DNA of 64,000 bases from Chloroflexi bacterium 54-19 (GCA_001898225.1 MKTJ01000025.1:30620-94619); one strand, 5' to 3'. Shown: positions 27,637 through 36,036, counted from the stretch's first letter. Notes: a model not told the origin generated them from the sequence alone. Made by a program: numbers and translations.

Positions 27637-28424
27637 CCTGTACCCCCGGCCACGTCGATACTGGCCCCGGTGATATAGCTGGCCCCGGCGGAGGCCAGGA
27701 AAACAATCGCGTGGGCTACTTCGTCCGGTTCACCCATCCGGCCCAGGGGGATACCGCGTTTAGCCGCCTCACCCCGTTGCCATTCGTCCTCGTTCAAAGA
27801 GCCGCCACCCTGGCTGTATTTCTCAAAACGGGCTTTCCACTGGCCGCTTTTGACCGTCCCGATGTTGACGCTGTTCACCAGGATATTGTCGGGCGCGAAC
27901 TCGGTCGAGAGCGACTTGGTCAGGTTCAGGACACCGCTACGGGCCGCGCTGGTCGCCACCATGTGCGCTTCGGGCTGGCGGCTCAGGACCGCGTTGATAT
28001 TGATAATCCGGCCCCCGCCTCGCTCTTTCATGACAGGATAGACCGCCCGGATGGGATAAATCAGGCTGAAGAACTTCAAGTTGAGTTCCTCGCGCCAGGC
28101 CGCGTCGGTGGTCTCCATAAAGGTGGTTTGGCGGCCCCGCCCGGCGTTATTGACCAGGATGTCGATACCGCCCCAGCGTTCTTTAACGGCCTTGACCAGC
28201 GCGGCGACCTGCTTTTCGTCCAGCACGTCGCAGGGTTGGGCCATAACTTCGGCCCCGGCGAACTCGGCCTGGAGTTGTAAGAAGGCCGTATCAAGGCGCT
28301 CCTCGCCCCTGGCGCAGATGGCGACTTTCGCGCCCTCCCCCAAAAGCAGCCCGGCGGTCGCGAAACCGATGCCGCTGCTGCCGCCCGTTACAATCGCTAC
28401 TTTGTCTTTTAACCCTAAATCCAT
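27624..28424 (-). CDS. SDR-fold protein lacking the catalytic Ser-Tyr-Lys
   Basis: 266 residues with an intact cofactor loop T-G-G-S-S-G-I-G and N-N-A-G. Aligned with the canonical SDR at 32770-33525, which keeps S145, Y158 and K162, this protein has A145, T158 and R162 at the same positions (S-A-A-R-S-G in place of Y-x-x-x-K). This resembles the atypical 3-oxoacyl-ACP-reductase-like SDR subgroup known to lack the standard tetrad. It may bind NAD(P) without classical alcohol oxidation, or use other residues. It was probably co-transcribed with the VOC gene upstream before repeats entered the 235-base gap. Confidence 0.82.
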   Translation of the reverse strand: MDLGLKDKVAIVTGGSSGIGFATAGLLLGEGAKVAICARGEERLDTAFLQLQAEFAGAEVMAQPCDVLDEKQVAALVKAVKERWGGIDILVNNAGRGRQTTFMETTDAAWREELNLKFFSLIYPIRAVYPVMKERGGGRIININAVLSRQPEAHMVATSAARSGVLNLTKSLSTEFAPDNILVNSVNIGTVKSGQWKARFEKYSQGGGSLNEDEWQRGEAAKRGIPLGRMGEPDEVAHAIVFLASAGASYITGASIDVAGGTGRYI

Positions 28425-28658
28425 GGAATCCTTTCGTTGAAAGAGTAGTCAGAAGGCAGAGGTCGGTAGTCAGTTAATAAAACGTGGTCTTTCTGACGCC
28501 GGGCATTAGAAGCTTGATTTTTAGCTACCCTCTTTTGTTACCCCGACGACCGCCCTATAGGCTATGTGTCGATTCGAGCTCTCCCGACTACGCTCTGAAT
28601 ACCAAATTTCCGGTTCCTACTAACCTCTGCCCTCTGCCCTCTGCCCTCTGCCTTCTGA
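28425..28658. repeat. Inverted pair of heptamer arrays
   Basis: A short forward array (about 28443-28473) and a longer reverse array (about 28620-28678) flank about 145 bases of unrecognised sequence. The reverse array supplies the 3' end of the VOC gene. Confidence 0.8.
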
Positions 28659-29573
28659 CTACTGGCTGCTGACAACTGTTAATCCTGGGTCCGGTTCCCC
28701 GGCCATGGCGGCGCGGGCTTCCGGCGAAGGCGGGCCACTGATGCCCCAGCGGTCCATTTTTTCGGGCACGCGCTCCCAGACTTCCGGCTGGTGGGTGGCC
28801 TCGTCAATCTTCTGGACCTCGGCGGTGTACTCGCAGACATACCCGGCGGCATCCTGGAAATAGCAGAAGACGTTGTTGCCCGGCCCGTGACGGCCCGGCC
28901 CCCACATCGGGTTGACCCCGTAGCGTTTGAGCGTGCCGATGCCCCGCATTACCTCGTTCATGTCGGGCAGTTCGTAGGCCACGTGGTTGAGCGAGGCGTG
29001 CGCCGCCCGGTTGAAGGAAATCGAGTGATGGTCGGTATTGACCCGCAAAAAGACCATCTGTTTTTCGCTCCAATCCGAGACCCGGAAGCCAAGTGTATCC
29101 GTAAAGAAAGGAATAATTCCCTCGAAATCGGCGGTATTGAGGACCACGTGGCTGATTTTGTTGGGACGGACCGGGGCGTTCCAGGTCTCGCCGGAATCTG
29201 CCGGAGAAACCCCGGCGGAAAGTTCGAGACAGCGCCCTTCGGGGTCAACCATCTGCAAACCATAGCCGCCGCCCGGTGTGGTCAGTTCGGCGGGCTGGCG
29301 GTAGATGGTCACGCCCTGGGCGGCAAGTTCTTCGGCGGCCCGGTCCACCGCCTCGCGGCTTTCCAGGGCGAAGGCCAGGCGGGCGATGCCGCGCCTATCG
29401 GCCTTTTCCAGGGCCAGGATAAACTTTTCCGGCCCGGCCCCGCGCAAATAGAAAGTGTCGCCAGATTGGTCTGTGATTTTCAGGCCCCACTTGTCCTGGT
29501 AGAAAGAGGCCAGGGCCGCCGGGTCGGGAGTTTTCAGGGCAATATGCCGCAGGTGGGTTAGTTTCAGGCTCAT
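28659..29573 (-). CDS. Two-domain VOC protein, extradiol (catechol 2,3-dioxygenase-like) dioxygenase
   Basis: 304 residues made of two vicinal-oxygen-chelate modules. The N-terminal one starts H-L-R-H-I-A-L. The C-terminal one has the Fe ligand candidates H in K-I-S-H-V-V-L, H in L-N-H-V-A-Y and E in Y-V-C-E-Y-T. This is the arrangement of type I extradiol dioxygenases that open catecholic rings. It sits between a second VOC gene and an SDR in a cluster that also has a Rieske oxygenase, which supports a ring-cleavage role. AGGAGAAAG precedes the ATG. The last residues S-S-Q and the TAG stop come from the heptamer repeat. Confidence 0.8.
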   Translation of the reverse strand: MSLKLTHLRHIALKTPDPAALASFYQDKWGLKITDQSGDTFYLRGAGPEKFILALEKADRRGIARLAFALESREAVDRAAEELAAQGVTIYRQPAELTTPGGGYGLQMVDPEGRCLELSAGVSPADSGETWNAPVRPNKISHVVLNTADFEGIIPFFTDTLGFRVSDWSEKQMVFLRVNTDHHSISFNRAAHASLNHVAYELPDMNEVMRGIGTLKRYGVNPMWGPGRHGPGNNVFCYFQDAAGYVCEYTAEVQKIDEATHQPEVWERVPEKMDRWGISGPPSPEARAAMAGEPDPGLTVVSSQ

Positions 29574-29597
29574 TCTTTCTCCTAATTGATAAAAATC

Positions 29598-30050
29598 TTA
29601 GCGGTCAAGGCCCGCCGCTCGCCGGGCGGCGTCGATTACCGAGTTAGTGCCGCTGTTCCAGCTAAATTCCCAGAAATTATCCTCCGGGTCGGCCACATAG
29701 GACGAGCAGCCTTCGAAATACTCGGCGTCAACCGGTTCTTTCGTTACCCGCCCGCCGCTGGCGCGCCATAGTCGGGTTAACCGGTCCACTTCCTCGCGGC
29801 TGTCGAGGATAACTCCGATGGTAGAGCGAATCCCAGGGTGGCGGCTCGGTTCGGCCTCGGTCCGGCCATCCGCCGCTAAATCCGCCACCGGAAACAGGGC
29901 GAGGACGATACCACGCAATTCAAAAGCCGCAAAATCGCCACTTTCAAAGATAAGCGGCCAGCCTATCCTCCGGTAGAAATCGCGCAGGGCCGGGACATTT
30001 CGTGCGCCAAGGGTAATAATATTTGCTAAAGGCGGCCTGGTGTCGCTCAT
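29598..30050 (-). CDS. Single-domain VOC/glyoxalase-like protein
   Basis: 150 residues with one beta-alpha-beta-beta-beta VOC fold (I-T-L-G-A-R-N-V near the start, Y-V-A-D-P-E-D-N-F-W-E-F near the end). The final Glu would be a metal ligand, but the N-terminal ligand position is not His, so metal binding is uncertain. Such proteins act as lyases, isomerases or binding proteins. AAAGGAGG stands before the ATG. It lies 32 bases after the hydrolase gene and 24 before the larger VOC gene, all on the minus strand, so it is part of the same operon. Confidence 0.78.
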   Translation of the reverse strand: MSDTRPPLANIITLGARNVPALRDFYRRIGWPLIFESGDFAAFELRGIVLALFPVADLAADGRTEAEPSRHPGIRSTIGVILDSREEVDRLTRLWRASGGRVTKEPVDAEYFEGCSSYVADPEDNFWEFSWNSGTNSVIDAARRAAGLDR

Positions 30051-30082
30051 ACTTCCTCCTTTAACCTGTCTTAAAACCTGTC

Positions 30083-30916
30083 CTAAAGATTCTTGTCCAG
30101 GAAAGCGGCTACGGCCCGGTTAAAGGCTGCCGGTTGTTCCAGGTTGCTCAGGTGCCCCGCCCCCGGAATGATTTCAAAGGCCGCGCCCGGTATGCCCGTC
30201 CGCAAAATGTCGGCCTCCGGGCGAGGCGTCACCCGGTCCTGGTCGCCCCACATCACCAGGGCTGGGACCGCCACGGTGGGCAGGACCGGGCGGGTATCGG
30301 CGGCATCGAGGGCCAGCACCATGGCCCGGTAGCCAGCAGGGTGCAACTCGCGAATCATCGCTTCGACCTCGGCCACCAGGCCGGGTGCGGGTTCGGGCGA
30401 GAGCAGGGCCGGGGCGCGCTGGCGGGCCATTTCTTCGAGCGAGAGTTCGGCCAGGGCCTTCAAACGGCCTTCCAGCCGGGCCTGTCGTTCGGCGGGTGGG
30501 CGCGCTCCGCCGCCCGTGTTGGTGTCGGACAGCACCAGGGCCAAAACCCGCTCCGGGTGTCGCCGGTAGAACTCCTGGGCCAATACGCCCCCCATCGAAA
30601 GGCCTACGATAACCGCTTTCGGCAGTTGCAAAGCGTCCAGCAGCCCCGCCAGTTGGTCGGCGTACCAGCCCATCTTCGGCAGCCCCTCCGGTTGTTCCCC
30701 CTGGTTACCACGTGTATAAGCACCTGGGTGCTCGGCGCTCTGGCCGTAGCCGGGCGCATCCCAGGCGATAACCCGGTAGCGGTCCGCTAGCAGTTCAAGC
30801 TGACGCTGCCAGGAGCGCGAGTTCGAACTGATACCGTGCAGGCACACCAGCGTGATTTCGCCCGAACCGCTCTCCCGGTAGAAAATTTGACGCCCATTTA
30901 TGTTGGCAAAGGGCAT
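30083..30916 (-). CDS. Alpha/beta hydrolase (enol-lactonase/ring-fission hydrolase type)
   Basis: 277 residues of the alpha/beta hydrolase fold: oxyanion strand C-L-H-G, nucleophile S107 in G-L-S-M-G-G, acid in M-W-G-D-Q-D and base His in G-A-G-H-L-S. The nearest recognisable roles are 3-oxoadipate enol-lactonase or meta-cleavage-product hydrolase, which fits its place beside an extradiol-type dioxygenase; the substrate is inferred only from context. The ATG follows the Rieske gene stop with a two-base gap, indicating translational coupling. Confidence 0.83.
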   Translation of the reverse strand: MPFANINGRQIFYRESGSGEITLVCLHGISSNSRSWQRQLELLADRYRVIAWDAPGYGQSAEHPGAYTRGNQGEQPEGLPKMGWYADQLAGLLDALQLPKAVIVGLSMGGVLAQEFYRRHPERVLALVLSDTNTGGGARPPAERQARLEGRLKALAELSLEEMARQRAPALLSPEPAPGLVAEVEAMIRELHPAGYRAMVLALDAADTRPVLPTVAVPALVMWGDQDRVTPRPEADILRTGIPGAAFEIIPGAGHLSNLEQPAAFNRAVAAFLDKNL

Positions 30917-30918
30917 GG

Positions 30919-32037
30919 CTAGTCGCCCGCCAGGACCGCTTCGGATGGTTCGCCGTCAGGCTCCGGTTCCGGCTGGCGCTGTTTCCGGGCGGCCTGGTTG
31001 TAGACCTCCTGCTGTTTGAAAAATTCCAGGTTGAGCATCTTCCGCAGCCGGATAACCCCGATGTCGGTCTGGCCCATCTTTTCGTTTAGACGGGCCTTCA
31101 GGCTGACCCTCTCCATCATAACCCGGTCCTGTTCGAGGACGTGCCAGTGGCGGGCTTCCAGGCGGGTCTTGTAGAGGGTCCGCCACAAGCGGCGCTCCCA
31201 GCCCTGGACGTGGCGGTAGCGCAGGAAGTAGACATCCGACTCGTTCTCGTCGTTCGGGGTGATAAACCCGACGATGCGGAGCGGCCCGCCCGGCCCGGCG
31301 CTTTTGGGGTAAGGAATATCCAGGCGGCACCAGAGCGTCCCGGTGTCACCCAGTTCCGACCAGTCAAAGTTGACCCCTTTTTGTTTCTCGCGCTCGACCC
31401 GGAAGCCGTTAGGCATATCGACCAGCACCATGCGGTCCTGTTTCGCGCCAAAACGCAGGGTGTAGGACTTGCCGTGCAAGAACGGGGCGTGCATGGGGTC
31501 GGCCAGGTTATCGAGAGCCACCAGCCAGTTGGTCTTCCAGTGGGCGTCGCAGATAAAGCCGGTCCAACTCTCGTCTTCCAGTTCGGGCGGCACTTCCAGG
31601 GGCGGCGGCGGGAACAAATCGGTATCGCCGATGTAGGCCCAGACCAGCCCGACCCGCTCCTGGGTCGGGAAGCCCTTTAGCTTGAGCCGCTTTAGCAGTT
31701 TGCTGTCGGGGCCTTCCGCCGGGACCGCCGTACAGATACCCTCGCCGTTAAAGGCCACGCCGTGATAGCCGCAGACAAGCTGGCCCTCGACGACATCGCC
31801 CAGCGATAGGGCCGCGCCCCGGTGCGGGCAGAAATCAATAAAAGTGTGGGCCTTGCCCTTGTCGTCCCGGTAGACCACCAGGTCTTCGCCCAGGGCTTTG
31901 ACCGCGACCGGGCGGTCGGTCAGTTTTTCCGAGGGCAGCATCACATACCAGCGGTTCCGCAGACCCTTTTTAAGACCTTCCTCGACGCCCTCGCGGCGGT
32001 GGGTCGTTGTTTGACTTATGGTTGGGGCAATCGTCAT
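30919..32037 (-). CDS. Rieske non-heme iron oxygenase, alpha subunit
   Basis: 372 residues. The N-terminal Rieske [2Fe-2S] domain has ligands C70/H72 (C-P-H-R-G) and C89/H92 (C-G-Y-H-G). The catalytic domain has the mononuclear-iron motif around N-L-A-D-P-M-H-A-P-F-L-H (H183, H188). The length and single-subunit form match vanillate demethylase/phthalate-dioxygenase-type oxygenases. These need a separate reductase, and none is in the window. It would hydroxylate or demethylate an aromatic or N-heterocyclic substrate and so feed the ring-cleavage genes downstream. GAGGAGAGG precedes the ATG. Confidence 0.88.
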   Translation of the reverse strand: MTIAPTISQTTTHRREGVEEGLKKGLRNRWYVMLPSEKLTDRPVAVKALGEDLVVYRDDKGKAHTFIDFCPHRGAALSLGDVVEGQLVCGYHGVAFNGEGICTAVPAEGPDSKLLKRLKLKGFPTQERVGLVWAYIGDTDLFPPPPLEVPPELEDESWTGFICDAHWKTNWLVALDNLADPMHAPFLHGKSYTLRFGAKQDRMVLVDMPNGFRVEREKQKGVNFDWSELGDTGTLWCRLDIPYPKSAGPGGPLRIVGFITPNDENESDVYFLRYRHVQGWERRLWRTLYKTRLEARHWHVLEQDRVMMERVSLKARLNEKMGQTDIGVIRLRKMLNLEFFKQQEVYNQAARKQRQPEPEPDGEPSEAVLAGD

Positions 32038-32076
32038 TCGGCACCTCTCCTCCTCTCGTGCAACCTGGCCGGATTT

Positions 32077-32601
32077 TTAATAACCTCTGGCGGCTTTGCG
32101 GGCCAGGGCCATCGCGCTTCCTTCGGGGTAGTCGGGCAGTTTCGGTTTGCTCGCTCCCAGCATCACCAGCATCAGGGCGTCGCCATCGGTATCGTTGCGC
32201 AGACCCCGGTACATCCCGGCGGGCGTGAAAATCATGTCGCGCGGGCCCAGGACCATTTCTTCCTCGACGCCGTTTTCTTCCCAGAAAATCGTAACGTTGC
32301 CCTGGATAACAAAGAAAACTTCCTCGACATCGTGGTGAATGTGGAGAGGGCCTTCGCACCCGGCAGGTAAGAGCATGGTGCTGAGGGTAAAGTGCTGGGC
32401 CTCCAGGATGTTCGGGTCGTCGTGCTGGCCGGTCCCGCCGCCGCCGAGGTAGCGAATCTGGGCCCGTTTGTAGCGGGGCGACACTTTGGTCTGGAAGTCG
32501 AGCGCGCCCCAGTCTTCCTCGCGCGAGGCAAACTTGACCGTCATTTTATCCATGCGCTCTTTTAAGGGTAACGAGGTATCGTTTTCGGTCGAAATTGGCA
32601 T
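32077..32601 (-). CDS. Cupin-domain protein
   Basis: 174 residues with one cupin barrel. Motif 1 is H-I-H-H-D-V-E-E-V-F-F-V-I-Q-G, which gives the usual two His and a Glu ligand. Motif 2 is degenerate (G-P-R-D-M-I-F-T-P-A-G-M-Y), with Tyr where the last His is expected, so metal binding is less certain. It could be a small dioxygenase or isomerase in the pathway. The gene starts 40 bases upstream of the Rieske gene. Between it and the SDR gene upstream lies a palindromic element. Confidence 0.78.
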   Translation of the reverse strand: MPISTENDTSLPLKERMDKMTVKFASREEDWGALDFQTKVSPRYKRAQIRYLGGGGTGQHDDPNILEAQHFTLSTMLLPAGCEGPLHIHHDVEEVFFVIQGNVTIFWEENGVEEEMVLGPRDMIFTPAGMYRGLRNDTDGDALMLVMLGASKPKLPDYPEGSAMALARKAARGY

Positions 32602-32630
32602 AGCTTATTATCTCCTCTTCATCTCTATAG

Positions 32631-32705
32631 GACTTTCGCTTGAAACATTACTTTGAGGTAGTTTAGCCTCAATATCCTGGCTTTTCCAGGCCCAAAGCGA
32701 AAGTC
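32631..32705. mobile_element. Palindromic element with GACTTTCGCTT ends, copy 1
   Basis: Terminal arms GACTTTCGCTT and AAGCGAAAGTC enclose two inner hairpins, one with the CCTGGCTTTTCCAGG sequence. A second copy with the same termini and the same second hairpin lies at 62351-62432. Here it stands in the gap between two minus-strand genes of the catabolic cluster. Confidence 0.7.
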
Positions 32706-32769
32706 GTGCTCAAAAATAAATAAAAATCGTGAAAGTTAGCCTTATCTTCAGGTAAAGCTCGAAGCAGGT

Positions 32770-33525
32770 TCAGTTAAAGACGAACCCGCCGTTTACGGCC
32801 AGGAGTTGCCCGGTTATAAAGTCGGCGTCGTCCGAGAGCAGAAAGACCGCCGCCCCGGTTACATCTTCGGGGAATTGCTGGCGCTGGATGGCGCGGCCTT
32901 CGACATATAGTTTGTGGCGGCCCGGCGCGACCGTCGAGGTGGCCTCGGTCAGGGTCAGGCCGGGAGCTATCGAGTTTATGGCGATATTGTATTCGCCCAG
33001 TTCGCGGGCCAGCGACCGGGTCATGGCGATAATCGCGCCTTTGCTGGCGACATAATGCAAGAGGACCGGCGCGCCCCACAGGGCCGTATCCGAGGCCAGG
33101 TTGACGATTTTGCCCTTGCCCCGTTCGCGCATGAGCGGGACGAGGTGGCGGATAGCCAGCCAGGTCCCCTTGATATTGACGTTTATGACCCGCTCGAAGG
33201 TGGTCTCGTCGATTTCGTCAAAGCGTTTTCCGCCGATACCGGAGGCAATGGCGGCGTTATTGACCAGCCCGTCCAGCCCACCCCAGCGTTCGCGGACGGC
33301 GGCGGCTAAACTTTCCAGGCTGGCGGCACTGCTGATGTCGGTCTGGTGCGCGAAGACATCATTCCCGGCGGCGCGCAGTTCCTGGGCCGTTTTCTCGCCC
33401 ATTTCGCCGTCAATTTCGGCAATGGCGACCCGCCCGCCTTCCCTGAGAATATGTTCGGCAAAGGCGCGTCCTAGACCCCGCCCGCCCCCGGTAACAACAA
33501 CAGTTTTGCCTTCCAATCGGCCCAT
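32770..33525 (-). CDS. Short-chain dehydrogenase/reductase (classical)
   Basis: 251 residues with the full SDR set: T-G-G-G-R-G-L-G, N-N-A-A, S145, Y158 and K162 (Y-V-A-S-K-G). An NAD(P)-dependent alcohol/ketone or cis-dihydrodiol oxidoreductase is expected. It is the first gene of the minus-strand catabolic cluster; AGGAGTTACC precedes the ATG. The 168-base gap to the cupin gene contains the palindromic element. Confidence 0.88.
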   Translation of the reverse strand: MGRLEGKTVVVTGGGRGLGRAFAEHILREGGRVAIAEIDGEMGEKTAQELRAAGNDVFAHQTDISSAASLESLAAAVRERWGGLDGLVNNAAIASGIGGKRFDEIDETTFERVINVNIKGTWLAIRHLVPLMRERGKGKIVNLASDTALWGAPVLLHYVASKGAIIAMTRSLARELGEYNIAINSIAPGLTLTEATSTVAPGRHKLYVEGRAIQRQQFPEDVTGAAVFLLSDDADFITGQLLAVNGGFVFN

Positions 33526-33776
33526 CCAGGTAACTCCTATCGTTTAGCGTATTTGATTTTTGGTGCGTTGATAAGTTTGTCGTACGTTAGCGCGTTGCGC
33601 CTGGTAGTGTTTGGGTCTTTCGTTCTCAAAGCAGGTCGTCCGGGTTATGACCCAGCTTTTTAAGCAGTTCTTTCAATAATGAAATTGAAGCGTATTTGTG
33701 TTACTACCCCGGCCCGGTACGCTTTTATAATTCGATTATAGCATAGCCCAAAACAGCATAAAATCAGGATGGCGAA

Positions 33777-33812
33777 CTCGTAGTTATACTCGCAGTTACA
33801 CCCGTAGTTAAA
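33777..33812. repeat. Three tandem 12-mers, possible operator
   Basis: CTCGTAGTTATA, CTCGCAGTTACA and CCCGTAGTTAAA follow head to tail; the core YCGYAGTTA is shared. They lie between two divergent genes, about 250 bases before the SDR start and 65 before the helicase promoter. Confidence 0.5.
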
Positions 33813-33874
33813 TCCCAGTGGCACGCGCAGCCAAAAAGAAGCTCTTGTTTAATAATGCTTTTTGATTAAAATTA

Positions 33875-33883
33875 TGTTATAAT
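33875..33883 (+). promoter_or_regulatory. Extended -10 promoter of the helicase gene
   Basis: TG-T-TATAAT is a consensus extended -10. No good -35 is present at the proper spacing, as usual for this promoter class. It predicts a 5' leader of roughly 370 bases. Confidence 0.5.
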
Positions 33884-34073
33884 ACCCGGGAACACTTATT
33901 TGGGTTGAGGTTTGAGGCTGCGCCGAGGGCGTTGCCAGTCTCGCGGGAATGTTTAATTGGCTAGTGCTAAGCAGCACCTTCAGTCTTCCTCTTTACGAAA
34001 AGCTTTCCCCCTTCACCGTTTTAATTGCTCAGTTTAATTAACAGGGCTCCGCATTTCCGTCTCTCAGGGAAAG

Positions 34074-34223
34074 ATGGATTTTGTGGGATGCTTTCTTCTG
34101 GCCTGGCTACTCGCGCTGCCAACTTGCGGTTTGTCGGGGCCATTGTTCGACCGGGTTGAACCCTTCAACGCCGGCTTTCATTTCTTGAGGCTGTTAATAC
34201 AAACTTATTTTATCCCTGGATGA
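34074..34223 (+). CDS. Possible 49-residue small protein in the helicase leader
   Basis: An ATG with AGGGA four bases upstream opens a 49-codon frame that ends 36 bases before the helicase start. The product has a hydrophobic N-terminus (C-F-L-L-A-W-L-L-A-L). It could be a leader peptide or chance; codon evidence alone does not decide. Confidence 0.25.
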   Translation: MDFVGCFLLAWLLALPTCGLSGPLFDRVEPFNAGFHFLRLLIQTYFIPG

Positions 34224-34259
34224 GATTTGATATTTAAGACTCAGAGAGGTTTTTAGAAC

Positions 34260-35975
34260 TTGACGACCCTTTTAGAACAACCCGTTGAAACCACCAACAA
34301 CACATCTTTTAATGATTTTAACCTGCCCTCGTTCCTGCGAGAAGGTTTGAAACGGCTCGGCTTTACCAGCCCGACCGGTATCCAGAGCGAGGCTATCCCT
34401 GTGCTGATGACCGGCCAGGACCTGATTGCCCAGTCCCAGACCGGTAGCGGTAAGACCGGGGCTTTTGCTATCCCGATGCTGGCCCGCATTACCCGCAACT
34501 CCCGCGACTTACAGGCCCTTGTAATGGTGCCGACCCGCGAACTCTGCTTGCAGGTAACCAACGTTGTAAAACAATTGGCCGGACCGGCTGTCCGCGTAAC
34601 CCCGATTTATGGCGGGGCCAGCATGGGCGGCCAGATTCGCGGCCTGTCCCAGGGCGGCTACCAGGTCGTAATCGGTACGCCGGGCCGCTTGCGCGACCAC
34701 TTGAACCGGGGCACGCTGCGCCTCGACAAATTGCGCATGGTCGTGCTGGATGAAGCCGACGAAATGCTCGACCGGGGCTTCGTGCAGGACATCGAAGCTA
34801 TCCTCGAAGCCGCGCCGCCTTCCGCGCAGCGCCAGACCGCCCTTTTCTCGGCTACCCTGCCGGAATGGGTCATGGAGACTGCCGTCAAACAGTTGAAGCC
34901 TGGCCACGCCTCGATTACGGTTTCGCCTGAAGGCCAGGGCCCGGACATCGAACACCGCATTTACGACATGAAACTGCCTGACAAGACCGTGGCCCTGCGC
35001 CACCTGCTCGACACCAATTCCGACGAGTCGATCCTGGTCTTTGCCCGCACCAAACACGGGGTCAAGAAACTGGCCGCCCGGTTGCAGGAAGAAGGCTATT
35101 CCGCCGATGGCTTGCAGGGCAACCTGAGCCAGCGCGCCCGTGAGGACGTGATGGCGGCTTTCCGCCACCGCCGCATCCGGGTGCTGGTGGCGACCAACGT
35201 GGGGGCGCGCGGCCTCGACGTTAGCGGTATCAGTCACGTGATTAACTTCGACCTGCCGGAAAGCCCCGAACTCTTTACCCACCGGGTGGGCCGGACCGGG
35301 CGTAACGGTGCCAGCGGCATCGCTATCACCTTCCTGACCGGCGAGGACCGCCTCAAGTGGCGCGAGATTGAACGCAGCATGAAAGAGGCCGGTATCGACT
35401 ACAACCGCATGCCCTGGGATGGCCCGCGCGCTACTCCCGGCGCGACCGATACCGTAATCATCCAGCCCCGGCCCGGCGAATTCCGCCGCAGCCTGGGCGC
35501 ACCTGGCCGCAAGTTTGACGGTGGCCGCGAGTATGGTAGCGACTTTGGGGCCCCGCGCCGTTTCGAGGGTGAGCGGGACCGCAACAGCGATTTCGGTGCG
35601 CCTCGCCGCTTCGAGGGTGACCGCGAACGCGGCAATAACTTCGGCGCGCCCCGGCGTTTCGAAGGTGACCGCGAACGCCGCCAGGAACGCGACTTTGGCG
35701 CTCCCCGCCGTTTTGAGAAGCGCGATACCTCGCGCGACTTCGCGGCTCCTCGTTTCGAGGGCGAAGCCGAGCCGGGCAACGAAAATTTCCCGGCCCGCCG
35801 CTACGACCGCGCCAGCGAACGCAAAGGCAACTTTGGTCCGGGCAAGCGGTTCGACCGCCCCGCCAACAGCAACAGCCGCCAGGACCGAGAGTTCGACAAA
35901 CCTCGCCGTTTCGAGAACAACGACCGCGGTGGTTTCAAAGGTGGGCGCACCGCGAAGTTCAAAAAGGACTTCTAG
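34260..35975 (+). CDS. DEAD-box ATP-dependent RNA helicase
   Basis: 571 residues starting at TTG, with AGAGAGG upstream. The RecA-like core (about 15-375) has the Q motif, A-Q-T-G-S-G-K-T-like Walker A (S-Q-T-G-S-G-K-T), D-E-A-D, S-A-T and H-R-V-G-R-T-G-R. The C-terminal 170 residues are low complexity, with five or so repeats of the form F-G-A-P-R-R-F-E-G-x-R-E-R. Such Arg/Gly/Asp-rich tails bind RNA non-specifically and can drive condensate formation. The protein unwinds RNA during ribosome assembly or decay. The long leader resembles that of cold-induced DEAD-box genes. A terminator follows. Confidence 0.93.
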   Translation: MTTLLEQPVETTNNTSFNDFNLPSFLREGLKRLGFTSPTGIQSEAIPVLMTGQDLIAQSQTGSGKTGAFAIPMLARITRNSRDLQALVMVPTRELCLQVTNVVKQLAGPAVRVTPIYGGASMGGQIRGLSQGGYQVVIGTPGRLRDHLNRGTLRLDKLRMVVLDEADEMLDRGFVQDIEAILEAAPPSAQRQTALFSATLPEWVMETAVKQLKPGHASITVSPEGQGPDIEHRIYDMKLPDKTVALRHLLDTNSDESILVFARTKHGVKKLAARLQEEGYSADGLQGNLSQRAREDVMAAFRHRRIRVLVATNVGARGLDVSGISHVINFDLPESPELFTHRVGRTGRNGASGIAITFLTGEDRLKWREIERSMKEAGIDYNRMPWDGPRATPGATDTVIIQPRPGEFRRSLGAPGRKFDGGREYGSDFGAPRRFEGERDRNSDFGAPRRFEGDRERGNNFGAPRRFEGDRERRQERDFGAPRRFEKRDTSRDFAAPRFEGEAEPGNENFPARRYDRASERKGNFGPGKRFDRPANSNSRQDREFDKPRRFENNDRGGFKGGRTAKFKKDF

Positions 35976-36000
35976 TAGCAACCACACCCTAAAAATTAAA

Positions 36001-36036
36001 AAGCAGCCGCCGGTTTGCCGGTAGCTGCTTTTTTTA
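36001..36036 (+). terminator. Terminator of the helicase gene
   Basis: AAGCAGC (36001-36007) pairs with GCTGCTT (36024-36030), with an inner CCGG-TTTG-CCGG stem and a T-run after it. Confidence 0.88.

Larger units (their letters stand above)
33526..34259. other. Divergent intergenic region and long helicase leader
   Basis: It lies between the first gene of the catabolic cluster and the helicase gene. It holds three tandem 12-mers (33777-33812), an extended -10 promoter (33875-33883), a leader of about 370 bases and a possible 49-codon small gene (34074-34223). No tRNA or known riboswitch was recognised. Confidence 0.6.

Noticed and set aside
32631..32705. Riboswitch for the cupin gene
   Set aside because: The element is palindromic, and the second copy has the opposite orientation relative to its neighbouring gene.
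34509..35987. 492-codon minus-strand frame opposite the helicase
   Set aside because: It mirrors the DEAD-box gene and its repetitive tail; there is no ribosome-binding site or family similarity.
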